Origin: a virus
Virus record (IMG/VR): IMGVR_UViG_3300027906_000042
Span: 1-42,796 of that record
Direction: 5' to 3' (one strand)
DNA: 42,796 nt
Each line of letters starts with the position of its first letter. Position 1 is the first letter of the stretch. The notes under the pieces were generated by a model that ran no database searches, was not told the origin of the DNA, and saw nothing but the letters and a program-made list of their open reading frames with translations. Position numbers and translations under genes: made by a program. Positions 35,401-42,600 of the stretch are shown here, in pieces.

Positions 35401-38400
35401 ACTATAACCAGTGTCAGCAACCATCTTCTCGACAGCTACTTCAGCAATCATCTCAGCATTAGCAGCAATAAGATCTGCAGCGTCTGCTTGCTTATTATTA
35501 GCTGGGAATGTATTTGGAGTTCTATATGGTTTTCTTATGTCTACAAATGTACCATCTGTTCCAGTAGTAGCAGTAGCAAGAGTAGTAAGACCTAGATCAA
35601 GAATGAATGTTCTATGATCAACAATATCAGAAATTGCCCATGTGCCATTAATAGCAGCAGTTCCACTACCAGCAATCTTAACACCAGCAGAAACTCCAAC
35701 ATTAACAGTAACTGAACTAGCTGCATCTACTGCTGTAATTGCTAGAGTAGCACCGTATGCAGGGTCTGTTGCTCTTGGATACGTATGAGATGTAGCATGG
35801 TTATCTCTGGAGCATGTAAAGCTTAGAGCACCATTACCAATGGTTAATGTATTAGCAGTTGTATAACTATGTGCACCAATTGTTAATACTAGATCACCTG
35901 TTACAGGATCATATGTAGCACCAGTTACGTTCTTCTGAACACTGCCTTGAGTGATAGTAATAGCATTAGTTGCTGTACCACCATTGTAAGTATGATTGTG
36001 ATTCTGGAAACCACGGAATAAATTATGTCCAGTATTACATTTAACAGTAAGTTTATTATATGCAGTAGACCATTCGGTTATAGGATGTGTGAATGTATCT
36101 CCTAATGCATTGAATGTAGTAGGTCCAATTACTAGGTTAGATGCTCTAGTAGAAGACTTCTCATAGTGAGACTTAACATATCCGTATGCTTCTTGTGCAA
36201 TAAATTCTTGGTTTGCTCTAATAGATTCAGCACCATCCCTGAAACGAGCAGTCTGAGAAATCTTAGTAAATCCATAAGGAGAGTTCCTTAGAGATGCTAA
36301 GACATAGTTACTAGTTGATATGACCGACTGGTTACCAGTTGGATTTAAAGTTGCATCAAATACACTAACAGCTGCTCTTACAACAAACTGTAAGGAGTAA
36401 CCATCAGCACGTTCAATACGATTAGTAATATACCTACGACCATTAAGATCTTCAACGTTATCTAAGACACTGACTGTAGATCCACTAGCAGTTGCAGTAT
36501 TAGTTGTTGACTGAATATCTGCTACCTTTAATACAAAGGTGACAGTTAAATTGGAACTATTGTAATTACCACGTCCTAAACCTAATTCAGTATTACCTGG
36601 AAGAGAAGGTGCGGTAGATCCTGTTGTGAAACTATCAATTTCATATACCTTACTTAATGCTTCAGATCCAGCTCCACTGAAGTTAAACTTAAGTCCACAT
36701 GCACCGAGTGATGACCAATTACTGAACAATGCAGTAGTCAGTGAATTATCTACAGTGCTTATAGTAACTGTAACTTCACCACTTGCTAAAGACCAAGAGG
36801 TATTAGTAGATGCACCAAAGTTAATAGCAGCACTTTGGAAACCATAAAGATTAACTTCTTGTCCTACCTCATAGTCATGATATGAAGTACCAGATAAATT
36901 AAAGACTGGACCATTATAAGTTTGTTGTGTAGCTAGAGATGTATCAATAGTAGCAATTGACAATACTCTACTTGCTAGTTCAAATCTTTGATATCCTTGA
37001 CCTGTACCAGTAAATGTTAGAGTAACAGGATTATCATTACCTTGAGCATCCTTTTGTACAGCGTTAGCAGCAGATGCAGCAAGTCTAACCCAATTAGTAT
37101 TCTCTTTATAGATGTAATAAGTAGTACCATCTACAAGACCAGTGATTCCACCCATCTTGCTTTCACGATATACTACACCATCACCAGTTGCAAATTGATG
37201 GGTATCAATAAAGATATGATTACCTTCTGGCATAACCTTACCAGAAGTAAATAAGTGAAGCTTAGTATCTGTAGATACTGCAGTTAAATCTTTTCTACCT
37301 GTAGTTGAAGTAGTTGTAGTAGCGTTTGTCCAAGTATCAAAAAGTTGAATGCTATTAGCATCAATAAACCTTACATAATATAAGCTATTATCAATAAGAC
37401 CACCAAGTGCTGTGGTGTTCTCATCCTTTTGATAATAAACTTGATCACCAGTCTTAAATGAATGACCAGTTATAGTAATAGTATCAGTGGTTAAATTAAC
37501 CTTAGTAGAATCACCAGCGAAAGCTGTGGTCTCTCTTTCAGAATTAATAGTATGCTGATAGATCTGGTTAGAAATAGTCTCTAATTCAGGTCTTAATGAT
37601 TCAGCGTCAGCAACGTCAAATCTATCGGATGGATTGTTATTGATGTCTGTGACAATATTAGCTGCTACAGCATCATAGAATAGTTTCTCAGCGTCCTGGA
37701 ATACGTCATTAACACCTGACGTAATTAAAATAGTACAAGTACCAGTTGAGTATGGAGATGCAACAGGACCAGTAAAGTTAACACTCTGAACAGTACCTAA
37801 AGTACCTGAAGATCCACCTTGTACAAAGTAACCAGCTACGAGAGTAGTATTGTTACCTGTATGGTTTGTAAAGGTAATCTGGAATATATTATCACCACGG
37901 AACTTATCACCAGGTATTGCAGGAACTTGTCCTAGTTCTGGCTCATAATACATACGTTGCTTATCGTCAAAGACGAATGCATACTTCCACGTATGAATTA
38001 CTGTACTCTGTGGGTCTGAAGAATTCTGAAGTGCATCTCTGAATACACAACCAAACACATACGTCTCATTAGACGCTTTGATCATGTGACGATCAGCATT
38101 CTGAGGTCTTACAATTACACGACGTAGGTTGTCACCAATCAGTGAGCAGTTTCTTGGAAGTGAAATTGGGTTGTCTTCTAGGTATTCACCACCAGATACA
38201 ATCAATGAAACGTATTCATCACTAGGATCTGGAGTTGCTTTCTGTAAAGTGTAAGCAATCTGTGCTGCTTTCTTAATAGTTTTTACAGGTCTTGCAGCAG
38301 AACGACCATCATTTAGGTCACTACCAATAGTCTGAGAAACATATACACGTCCACCAGTGTCATTTGTAGCAACTTTATAAACAAAATCTGTAGTTGCGAC

Positions 38401-39045
38401 ACGTCTTGACTGATCAGTCAGAGGTGGAGTGTCAGCAGTTGGGTAGAAAGTAGTTCCGTAAGTATCACTTGTTACGTCTGTATCTTCGTAGTTTATTAAA
38501 TTAGGAGCACGAAGAGCCAGTGCAGGGTTGATAATGGTCTGGATGTCTAAGTTAACAACCTGAGCAGTATCAGAAATGATAGAACGAGTAGTTCTGATTT
38601 GACCCTCAACGTCAAGTTCGTACTGAGGATCGGTAGTATTAACACCAACGCGAATATTATTTTGTGGATTCAGGTTTAAAGTTAATGCATCTTTCTCATT
38701 AGCATCAACACCCACAGACATTTCTATGGTTTCATCACCTTGAATACTTAAAGATCTTACTCTTTTATACGAAAGAGTATTACCAGCAGTTATAACTCCT
38801 AAGTTTGAACTAGAAAATTGAAGATTATCGTCGTCTACCTTTGTTACAGTATAAGTTCCATCAACTTCACCACCAGATGTAAAGTCGATGTAAAGTTTCT
38901 CACTCCCAATAAAACCGTGAGCAACAGAAAGAATATTTACAGTACCAGATACCGTCCTACTATAAGTAGCGTTTACCCAATTACCAGTAGGAGTAACACC
39001 AGATGCCTGTATTCTTTGCTGGTCAGAATTAATCTTAAGACTCAT
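26485..39045 (-). CDS. Giant fibre/baseplate-associated structural protein, 4186 residues
   Basis: One uninterrupted ORF of 12.6 kb. Residues 130-150 hold VGVNTTDPQYELDVEGQIRT, a standard fibre module. Residues about 235-340 resemble a right-handed beta-helix (RVYVSQTIGSDLNDGRSAAR, GGEYLEDNPISLPRNCSLIGD). Residues about 1085-2080 hold at least eight YPR-TDP repeats. Residues about 2690-2760 have FKVGNFVTIYNRTGNISFVG and LLPTQASVKDYISNN, a tail-fibre-type core. Residues about 2880-3250 have GSGY repeats (GGTGYTGDFALTISAPDSGSG, GSGYYSQPTVTVTPP). The C-terminal 1000 residues contain fibre modules (IWSGANDGAASGLDADKLD, RLGIGTNDPQANF, YVGINDTTPSYLLDVAGDI). No S74 chaperone domain is seen. Ribosome site AGGAA. 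It is probably a very long side or baseplate fibre; receptor unknown. Confidence 0.88.
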   Translation of the reverse strand: MSLKINSDQQRIQASGVTPTGNWVNATYSRTVSGTVNILSVAHGFIGSEKLYIDFTSGGEVDGTYTVTKVDDDNLQFSSSNLGVITAGNTLSYKRVRSLSIQGDETIEMSVGVDANEKDALTLNLNPQNNIRVGVNTTDPQYELDVEGQIRTTRSIISDTAQVVNLDIQTIINPALALRAPNLINYEDTDVTSDTYGTTFYPTADTPPLTDQSRRVATTDFVYKVATNDTGGRVYVSQTIGSDLNDGRSAARPVKTIKKAAQIAYTLQKATPDPSDEYVSLIVSGGEYLEDNPISLPRNCSLIGDNLRRVIVRPQNADRHMIKASNETYVFGCVFRDALQNSSDPQSTVIHTWKYAFVFDDKQRMYYEPELGQVPAIPGDKFRGDNIFQITFTNHTGNNTTLVAGYFVQGGSSGTLGTVQSVNFTGPVASPYSTGTCTILITSGVNDVFQDAEKLFYDAVAANIVTDINNNPSDRFDVADAESLRPELETISNQIYQHTINSERETTAFAGDSTKVNLTTDTITITGHSFKTGDQVYYQKDENTTALGGLIDNSLYYVRFIDANSIQLFDTWTNATTTTSTTGRKDLTAVSTDTKLHLFTSGKVMPEGNHIFIDTHQFATGDGVVYRESKMGGITGLVDGTTYYIYKENTNWVRLAASAANAVQKDAQGNDNPVTLTFTGTGQGYQRFELASRVLSIATIDTSLATQQTYNGPVFNLSGTSYHDYEVGQEVNLYGFQSAAINFGASTNTSWSLASGEVTVTISTVDNSLTTALFSNWSSLGACGLKFNFSGAGSEALSKVYEIDSFTTGSTAPSLPGNTELGLGRGNYNSSNLTVTFVLKVADIQSTTNTATASGSTVSVLDNVEDLNGRRYITNRIERADGYSLQFVVRAAVSVFDATLNPTGNQSVISTSNYVLASLRNSPYGFTKISQTARFRDGAESIRANQEFIAQEAYGYVKSHYEKSSTRASNLVIGPTTFNALGDTFTHPITEWSTAYNKLTVKCNTGHNLFRGFQNHNHTYNGGTATNAITITQGSVQKNVTGATYDPVTGDLVLTIGAHSYTTANTLTIGNGALSFTCSRDNHATSHTYPRATDPAYGATLAITAVDAASSVTVNVGVSAGVKIAGSGTAAINGTWAISDIVDHRTFILDLGLTTLATATTGTDGTFVDIRKPYRTPNTFPANNKQADAADLIAANAEMIAEVAVEKMVADTGYSVPTGNTACTDDIKDFLKKSLYHNLKWGGNDRVYDAANYFLKDVTTSNQSKYVTAFNLAKGYAQKVLRNLPILRHPYTTHPQQYETITLDRATYGTVPNLTQDAANLINVNNKFISEEAVERFISSLTETPIDAVSGNDITINALNGTTPTNTTAHTFQGLSTYQFQPTNVTYDPISGEMVITIASHPFVDGDKILIAPNSLSFTCDLDGDTATKTYPRTTDPYYNKYIGVRKVDANNIKVNVGKAKTDVTAHAFVSATSTAITRAVVYNDIGYTQHTVTGASYEPITGVLTLKIPGHGFTIGEKVQVAQDSLTFTCTMDDNFSKHTYPRATDPALNVWKSVSNITTDTFDINVGTTPPVTYTPTNAVYTPTTGLMEVTIGNHSITAPTSHTPTGATLENSTGIMTVTINDHGFQEGDKINLAVGAITMSCAYGGSGSESYPKAGQYLDGKWVNIWGVTQNTFKFDCTGGAALTVNDAHTFVSAVSNSLKHVAENIKLTNGAITFKCDEDSQSTEHSYPRTTVDSHTAGAGTTYDPATGIMKITTTAAHGMRNGDWIKMAENSITFSCAFGGASGPASQKSYPRATDPIAGKWQKIFNVTSTTFEVQVLSTIPSTNTDTHTFVSATSGGITQKRDKSYNTSVPVVATTGTTVTLDVGISTNTTTHAYQSALGNSVITGGNYAHTWISATSNGVKRATSSTINNYNPSASTYDPNTGAMVLTIGSNNFLAPTTHTASGGAYDPLTGIMTVTITNHGFKVGDKVKFAVGAISFSCTHGSGGTTAYPRSTDPIANKWVTIANVTANTFDVQVLDTVPSTNTTPHTYQSAAADAISYARSTVKIATNSIIYSCGHGAGNHTYPRATDPIANPRFTIPNHNQDCKDDASDVLRAVAYNLVNGGNDAVYDHAGYFVGTTHVDGEQFQARAVFEIASDITQQVIANETVNIRGWHGVEQTKDLTITVDPNGCATPKSTVDTLFSIVEQAIATDSLAHATDTAASTPTCTDVVSATDTLFAIVTTALGTDGSYGNLNSVVRTVSEGDQQCIDDILHVVRAFQYDLRYTGNSKTVEAANKYITSGAISHVTEEVDYTRAIFAYAKELCIKAIRNNLEAGFFSQIAPVSNGSITVDSSAPECANVVSALTTNWGILDNVLSSATAYSGTITNPDPLISEQDAAKYTFPLLNLFLDLPVIEASPFIQNASLISFLGGSGCDIDGAKCATPNVPRPGLKLNSQGNTIAQFDPQGKSMVANAFTIISFGGTGYNITNDGYTQVVSVFAIFCQDGIVCQSGGYASVTNSASNFGTYSLRASGFRADPYAFDIGVIDSITNDVDGNQVETGRQVIQVSGTALTNIPTEDYIIRIGGTSPTDPAVEHIILETEVISGSPGTQIVAKITTNRSMDYTDTASPNTRYRYADGNLGGLVSRAIQFHRPSIVNSSSHTWEYSGSGNTYAALPQNGGFGLGTAYEASEQSFGQVYTSGTNEFGDFKVGNFVTIYNRTGNISFVGTVSISELSSIKIVGGDITITGFSDDDNLGGTFASDALLPTQASVKDYISNNLGPYLNQPYSTNAVPSALVQLTSSGKINIDQIPALRPFNITSVASEAERLAIEDASAGDIAIETTATSFSVAPASVNTGTEAITITGHGRNTGDGLTYTEGTTAIGGLSTATKYFVIKVDDNNVKLASTTSNASNGTAIDLTGQGTGTHTFTTDGTAISYILENDLESQFLAFIPNQNYAFTNGNIITGSSTTARGTIQSYNDGQIYNFVISDGGTGYTGDFALTISAPDSGSGTQAAATANVTSGVVTKVTITNAGSGYYSQPTVTVTPPGSGTTAVIAAQIEGRVAINIANNIKFDAGDFILDGAGANEGTGTYTQSATTITINENGHNLSNASLVYLDFTSGASNDGFYTISLVNANQYTVTSATSVTTSGNVSRKRIIDLARVINTSASNAANWTQLTSTNIDASNIVAGVVDPERLAGKGTSNSYTFLRGDSSWEYALQAIRPTTQDCVVVGGSLTDSTYIDSITITNGGTGYTDGTYQNIPLEGGNVSVTDTGVARATYIVTSGVITSATITDSGTGYTAGFSITIPAEFGGGNGAILAAVKGTINRSYGNIEIDIRKGDNLTPAATVYGNYGVFRFRKDVANQAVGNQDQGGFVIDNNGQVTIDQGAGSELNADKLDGNHGAFYQNAGNLTAGTIDPARLANTTYNISISGTADTANRIFNETASLTSNPSPAQAANGVSAALRNNSATGLTDGGTTHGITTYRREATGSAAIQLGWTDNDNLWIRGNSGGNAVYGNWNQIWSGANDGAASGLDADKLDAHQGLWYQSGYNFGASQGGINKPMGDMFLPEVLGQDKMVFENFYVNDSGLKYTLYIPDYHARTGTNGNINPSGTYTIYSDVGATNNIGSIVVDANGVTEATHTSGEVYTLVTGTIAFVGNNTNANIYVVGPNPGTKWTVTSSNPISSGSTTVIGLRDAAAGAKLQIGKAATSTTPTLDFRSSGQAPNYDVQMIVSGGNTNDGNGTLRINTGDITVNGNTVWHAGNDGSSSQLDAHYLDGFVQSTAASGNTIARRDASGHLTVNDLTGDQGIFNNTGTSVLQLAGGNGVDLGKAATNSLSVKGRNSGSVGYIRFGTDGNDFGWDGTSLSYNNVHFRGGRLGIGTNDPQANFSAGTDTTLLAVTDGGGSSGYKEIAHFAAGNDSNDSGAILRVGHHGNDRGLYIKSGRESGDRAIARFGLRNSSATDNDIVTLRQDGGTYYVGINDTTPSYLLDVAGDIRTTNVLRSTVATGTSPIVVSSTTECTNLNAAQLQGYTANNLPYLRALINTWNDSSEGQPRFYFSNNSHTYFRTGSDFFFRNDADTSIGSLNDNGCWTFYSGSDTTQSTYGLQVNGLNGVNLNASEGLSSGQKSTVLRASGDKLWIDTYGIFRRNRDTVAEDIQVNNGDNTMSAGPITINNGNTITINNGGTWSIV
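32800..35900 (-). repeat. YPR-TDP coding repeat array
   Basis: Inside the giant fibre, units of roughly 70-115 residues recur with a first part like GIMTVTITNHGF or LVLTIGAHSY, then a S/TF-x-C segment (SFTCDLDGD, SFSCTHGSG), then YPRATDP or YPRSTDP, then a strand ending DVQVL or NVG, and finally HTFVSATS or HTYQSA. Copies centre near 35780, 34745, 34420, 34080, 33845, 33650, 33050 and 32825. One copy reads YPKAGQY in place of YPR-TDP. Boundaries are approximate. Confidence 0.75.
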
Positions 39046-39060
39046 TTCGTTCCTATTCTG

Positions 39061-39594
39061 TTATGATACGACTGTGATATCTAAAATACCAATCCACTTA
39101 ACAGTAGAATTGGTTGTCACGGACTTCACCTCAAATGTGAAGAATGGAGATGCTCCAATTAGGAAAGCGTCTGGAGTTACACTCCAAGTTTCTTGTCCAG
39201 GTGGATTGTTCCTAATAATGTTTTCAAAGTTACTTGCTACGGTTGGTGTACCGTCATTTGCAGTAGTTACTATGATATCAAATGTTGTTGCGTAAACATA
39301 TTGATTACTAGTAGTTTCCTGACCAAAAACTCTTGCCTTAACAAAAGATACCCTATCTGCAGCAAGTGCAGGGGTATTAGTCGTTAGGGCTGTAGTACCA
39401 TCTAACGTCAATTGTAAGGTATTGTTGGCAGAATCTGTCACTCTCTTAACAAGATACTTGTCATGAGTTGCATCAGCGAAATTATCGCTGACCATATGGA
39501 TTGCTGAGATGTTCTTGAGTTCGTAACTGGTGTTAACGATCTCGGTAGAACCTACGGCAAACCCTCCGATTGATGAAAAATTCTTGGTTGGCAT
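39061..39594 (-). CDS. Small structural-type protein before the giant fibre
   Basis: A 177-residue, beta-rich protein starting MPTKNFSSIGGFAVGSTEIV, with VSDNFADATHDKYLVKRVTD, AADRVSFVKARVFGQETTSN and a C-terminal VKWIGILDITVVS. It has an exact late promoter box and a GAAGGT ribosome site upstream, and is followed after 15 bases by the giant fibre. The high Thr/Ala/Val content fits a minor virion protein, possibly a fibre base or collar component. No named family is recognised. Confidence 0.8.
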   Translation of the reverse strand: MPTKNFSSIGGFAVGSTEIVNTSYELKNISAIHMVSDNFADATHDKYLVKRVTDSANNTLQLTLDGTTALTTNTPALAADRVSFVKARVFGQETTSNQYVYATTFDIIVTTANDGTPTVASNFENIIRNNPPGQETWSVTPDAFLIGASPFFTFEVKSVTTNSTVKWIGILDITVVS

Positions 39595-39616
39595 GACGCT
39601 ATAATACCTTCAGGTT

Positions 39617-39624
39617 TATTTATA
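39617..39624 (-). promoter_or_regulatory. Late promoter TATAAATA for the giant fibre unit
   Basis: An exact TATAAATA on the minus strand, 22 bases before the 177-residue gene. The TAA is also the stop codon of the upstream edge fibre gene (39620-39622). It probably drives the 177-residue protein and the 12.6-kb giant fibre. Confidence 0.78.
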
Positions 39625-42600
39625 CCTTGACCTTAGTAGTTGTATATCTACCAGTGAAGGATGTGGATGTTGTTGCTGCGGAAGACTTATTCAAACTGAT
39701 ATTAATACTATTACCTGCAACCGCAACTGTTGCATCCATCAAATCATTATCTGAAGTAATAGAATTGGTAATGGTTGCGTGAGCAGCTGTTCCAGCAGCA
39801 GCACATACAGCAGTCACTTCAAACATATGGACTTTGCCATCATCACTTTCAATAGTAATTAACGTCTTCGCTCCTTTATATGTAGTCTTATCAAATGCAG
39901 TGATAGAAGCGTTTGATGCGAATGAAGTTAATTGTCCACCTTCTACTCTACAATCATCCAACTCAACAAAATCACCAGTTGAATCAAATACTGTTAAGTA
40001 GCTAGTAGTACCAGCATTCCAACCTCTATTGATTTTCCATGCTGCTTGTGCAGCATTACCATCCAAACTAATGAATGGTTTACTATCTAATTGACTTACA
40101 AAGTCTTGGTTAACAACATCAAGTCTAGCAAAAGCTGGAGCAGTATTTGCTATCGCTGTAACTGTAAATGTTACATCATTTGCAGGAGTAGCAGCACCAA
40201 GTAAATTACCTGCTATGGTAACTGTCTCAAGTGATTCAAATCCTGTACCTGCAGCATTGAGTGCAACTGATGTAATATTCTGTGAACCATCTACTACAAC
40301 ATCAAATGTTGCTCCTACACCTTCAAACTCTCCAGTACCTGCAACACCAGTGAATGTTGTAGATGCAGTATATACACCTGAAGTTGAAGTAGGAGAACCA
40401 ATAGTTGCAATTGTACCTTGAATAGGAACTGCTCTTAATCTTAATCCACCAGTAACCTCAAAGTCTTTCTTGGTTCTAACCTTTGCTACTGATATTCCGT
40501 TTCTCTTGACCTCAAAAGAATCAACTGAGTTGTCAGTACCATCAACTATTAAAGTACCTGGTACACTAAGTAATTTTGAAGTCTTAAATGTAAGTTTATC
40601 TTTATCAACTGACAAACAGTTAACACCTTGAGCAAAGAATTCAAATGTATCTTCATCAGAACCAGGTGCTGATTCAGTTAATATGTAAGTATCTTGGTCA
40701 ACGTCACGTACACCACCAAGAGATACAAAGTCAGTTCCATTAAATCCTTCAAACTGTAATTGGGTAGTATTATATCTAATAGCACCAGGTCTGCGATCTA
40801 ATGCAGCAGGACGTTCGTTTGTAGTACCTGAAGGAACTACTAATGATCCAGTAGTTTCACAAAGAATATCAGAACCTGAACTTGGTTTTAATACAACACC
40901 AGAACCATCTATATCATTAACTGTAATTGTTTTACCAGATCCACCACCAGCTGCAGTGATTAATAATGTATCACCTACAGAGTAGTTCTGACCTTTTGCA
41001 ACAACTGTAACTGCCGAGAAAGTCCCACTTGCCACAGTTACTGTAACAGTACATCCAGTACCAGAACCACTACTTGTTGTTGCAGTTGCAGTGTAAGTTC
41101 CGTCTGTATATCCAGATCCAGTACCTGATACTGTTATTCCTAAAATTTGACCGAATGATCTTGTAGCAGTGCTACTATTATTTTGAACTGTATTATCAAC
41201 TAAACGAAGTAAACCTGCGTCAAGATTACCTGTAAATGTAGCATCACCGTTCTCTGTGTCAATCTTGAATGTCTCTGTAGATCCATCTGTAATAGAGAAG
41301 TCTACATTAGTTCCACCATTAAATACAAAGTTTCCTTCTCCTTTAGTATCAAAGTTGAGAGGAACATTAAGATCTGTACCACCAGTTGTAATTGTATTTG
41401 TAGCATCAATCTCAAGGTTAGTTGCAGCAGAACCAATTTGTACTTTATTAGTAGAACTATCTACTTTAAAGAATGGTGTAAGACTATCAGGAGTAGCGTC
41501 AACTTGGAACTTATGGATATCTACACCATTAGCACCAATAGATCCTTTAGCAGAACCTGCAACAGCAATACCTATCTTATCAGCATCTAATCTATAGAAA
41601 CCAGTTGTATTAGAATTGGTAAGAGAAAGTGAAGGAGCAGCAGCTGAACCATCTGCTAATTGAAGTGATGCTCTCTTTATATCACTATCGGCACCATCAA
41701 CATTGATTCCTGCATTAAAGGTTCCAAGTCCAGTGAATGATGATGTACTTCCAACACTTAATGTTGTAGTAGATGAAAGACTTGTCTGAGAAGATAAGGC
41801 ATTAAAAGTACCACTACCACTAGCAGTAACGCTCCAACTAGTAGCTGCTATCTGCCCATCAGGAGATATTATAGTATTTGCACCAGTAGGACCAAGAGTT
41901 AACCTACCATCTTGAGCAAGTTGAATTGATTTTGTTTGGTTTAAAGTACTAATACCAACTACTAAACCACTACCTTGAGTTTCCCCAACAGCAACTTCAC
42001 CTAAGATAAGGGTATCAGTCGCTTCAAATCCATATCCTCCGTTTGAAACGGTAACTGTAGATGGAACACCAACACTAGCAACAGTGAAACCAAATCCAGA
42101 TCCACCGCCACCACCTACATTGGTATCACTAACACTTAGTACATCACCAATCTGATATCCACTACCAATAGGAGATATATCAGATACAACAGTAATTCCA
42201 GTTTGTGCTCCAGATAATGTGTAAACGAAACCACTACCTGTTCCACCAACATCATCTGCATCCACAAAGAATGTATGTCCAACAGCGTAGTTACCACCAG
42301 TTCCTTGGTTTACAATAGTAGCAGCAGTAACTGCACCACCAGAAATAGTAAGGTCAACTGTCATTCCAACACCAGACTGACCTGCAGCACCAGTAGTAAA
42401 CGTAATTGTACCACCAAGACCCATATCAGCACCATGCTGTACGCATCTATAATCAGTAGTTCCTTCGCCAGCTACAGCAGATTGTGCACCAACTACAACT
42501 TCCCAATAAGATCCAGCAGATCCTGGATTGATATTTGACTGTCTGGTCTGAACATTAGTTGCAGTACCTAATTGTAAATTATGATTTGTATTAGAAGCAT

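Noticed and set aside
32800-35900. CRISPR-like array
   Set aside because: The repeats are long, diverged and within one coding frame; there are no short identical direct repeats with regular spacers.
18707-39045. Diversity-generating retroelement acting on the fibre genes
   Set aside because: No reverse transcriptase gene and no template-like repeat pair with adenine-specific changes is visible in the window.
39620-42424. The ATG at 42424 as the start of the edge fibre gene
   Set aside because: The same frame is open for the 124 codons to the right edge and encodes sequence related to the S8 protease insert; the gene is cut by the window.
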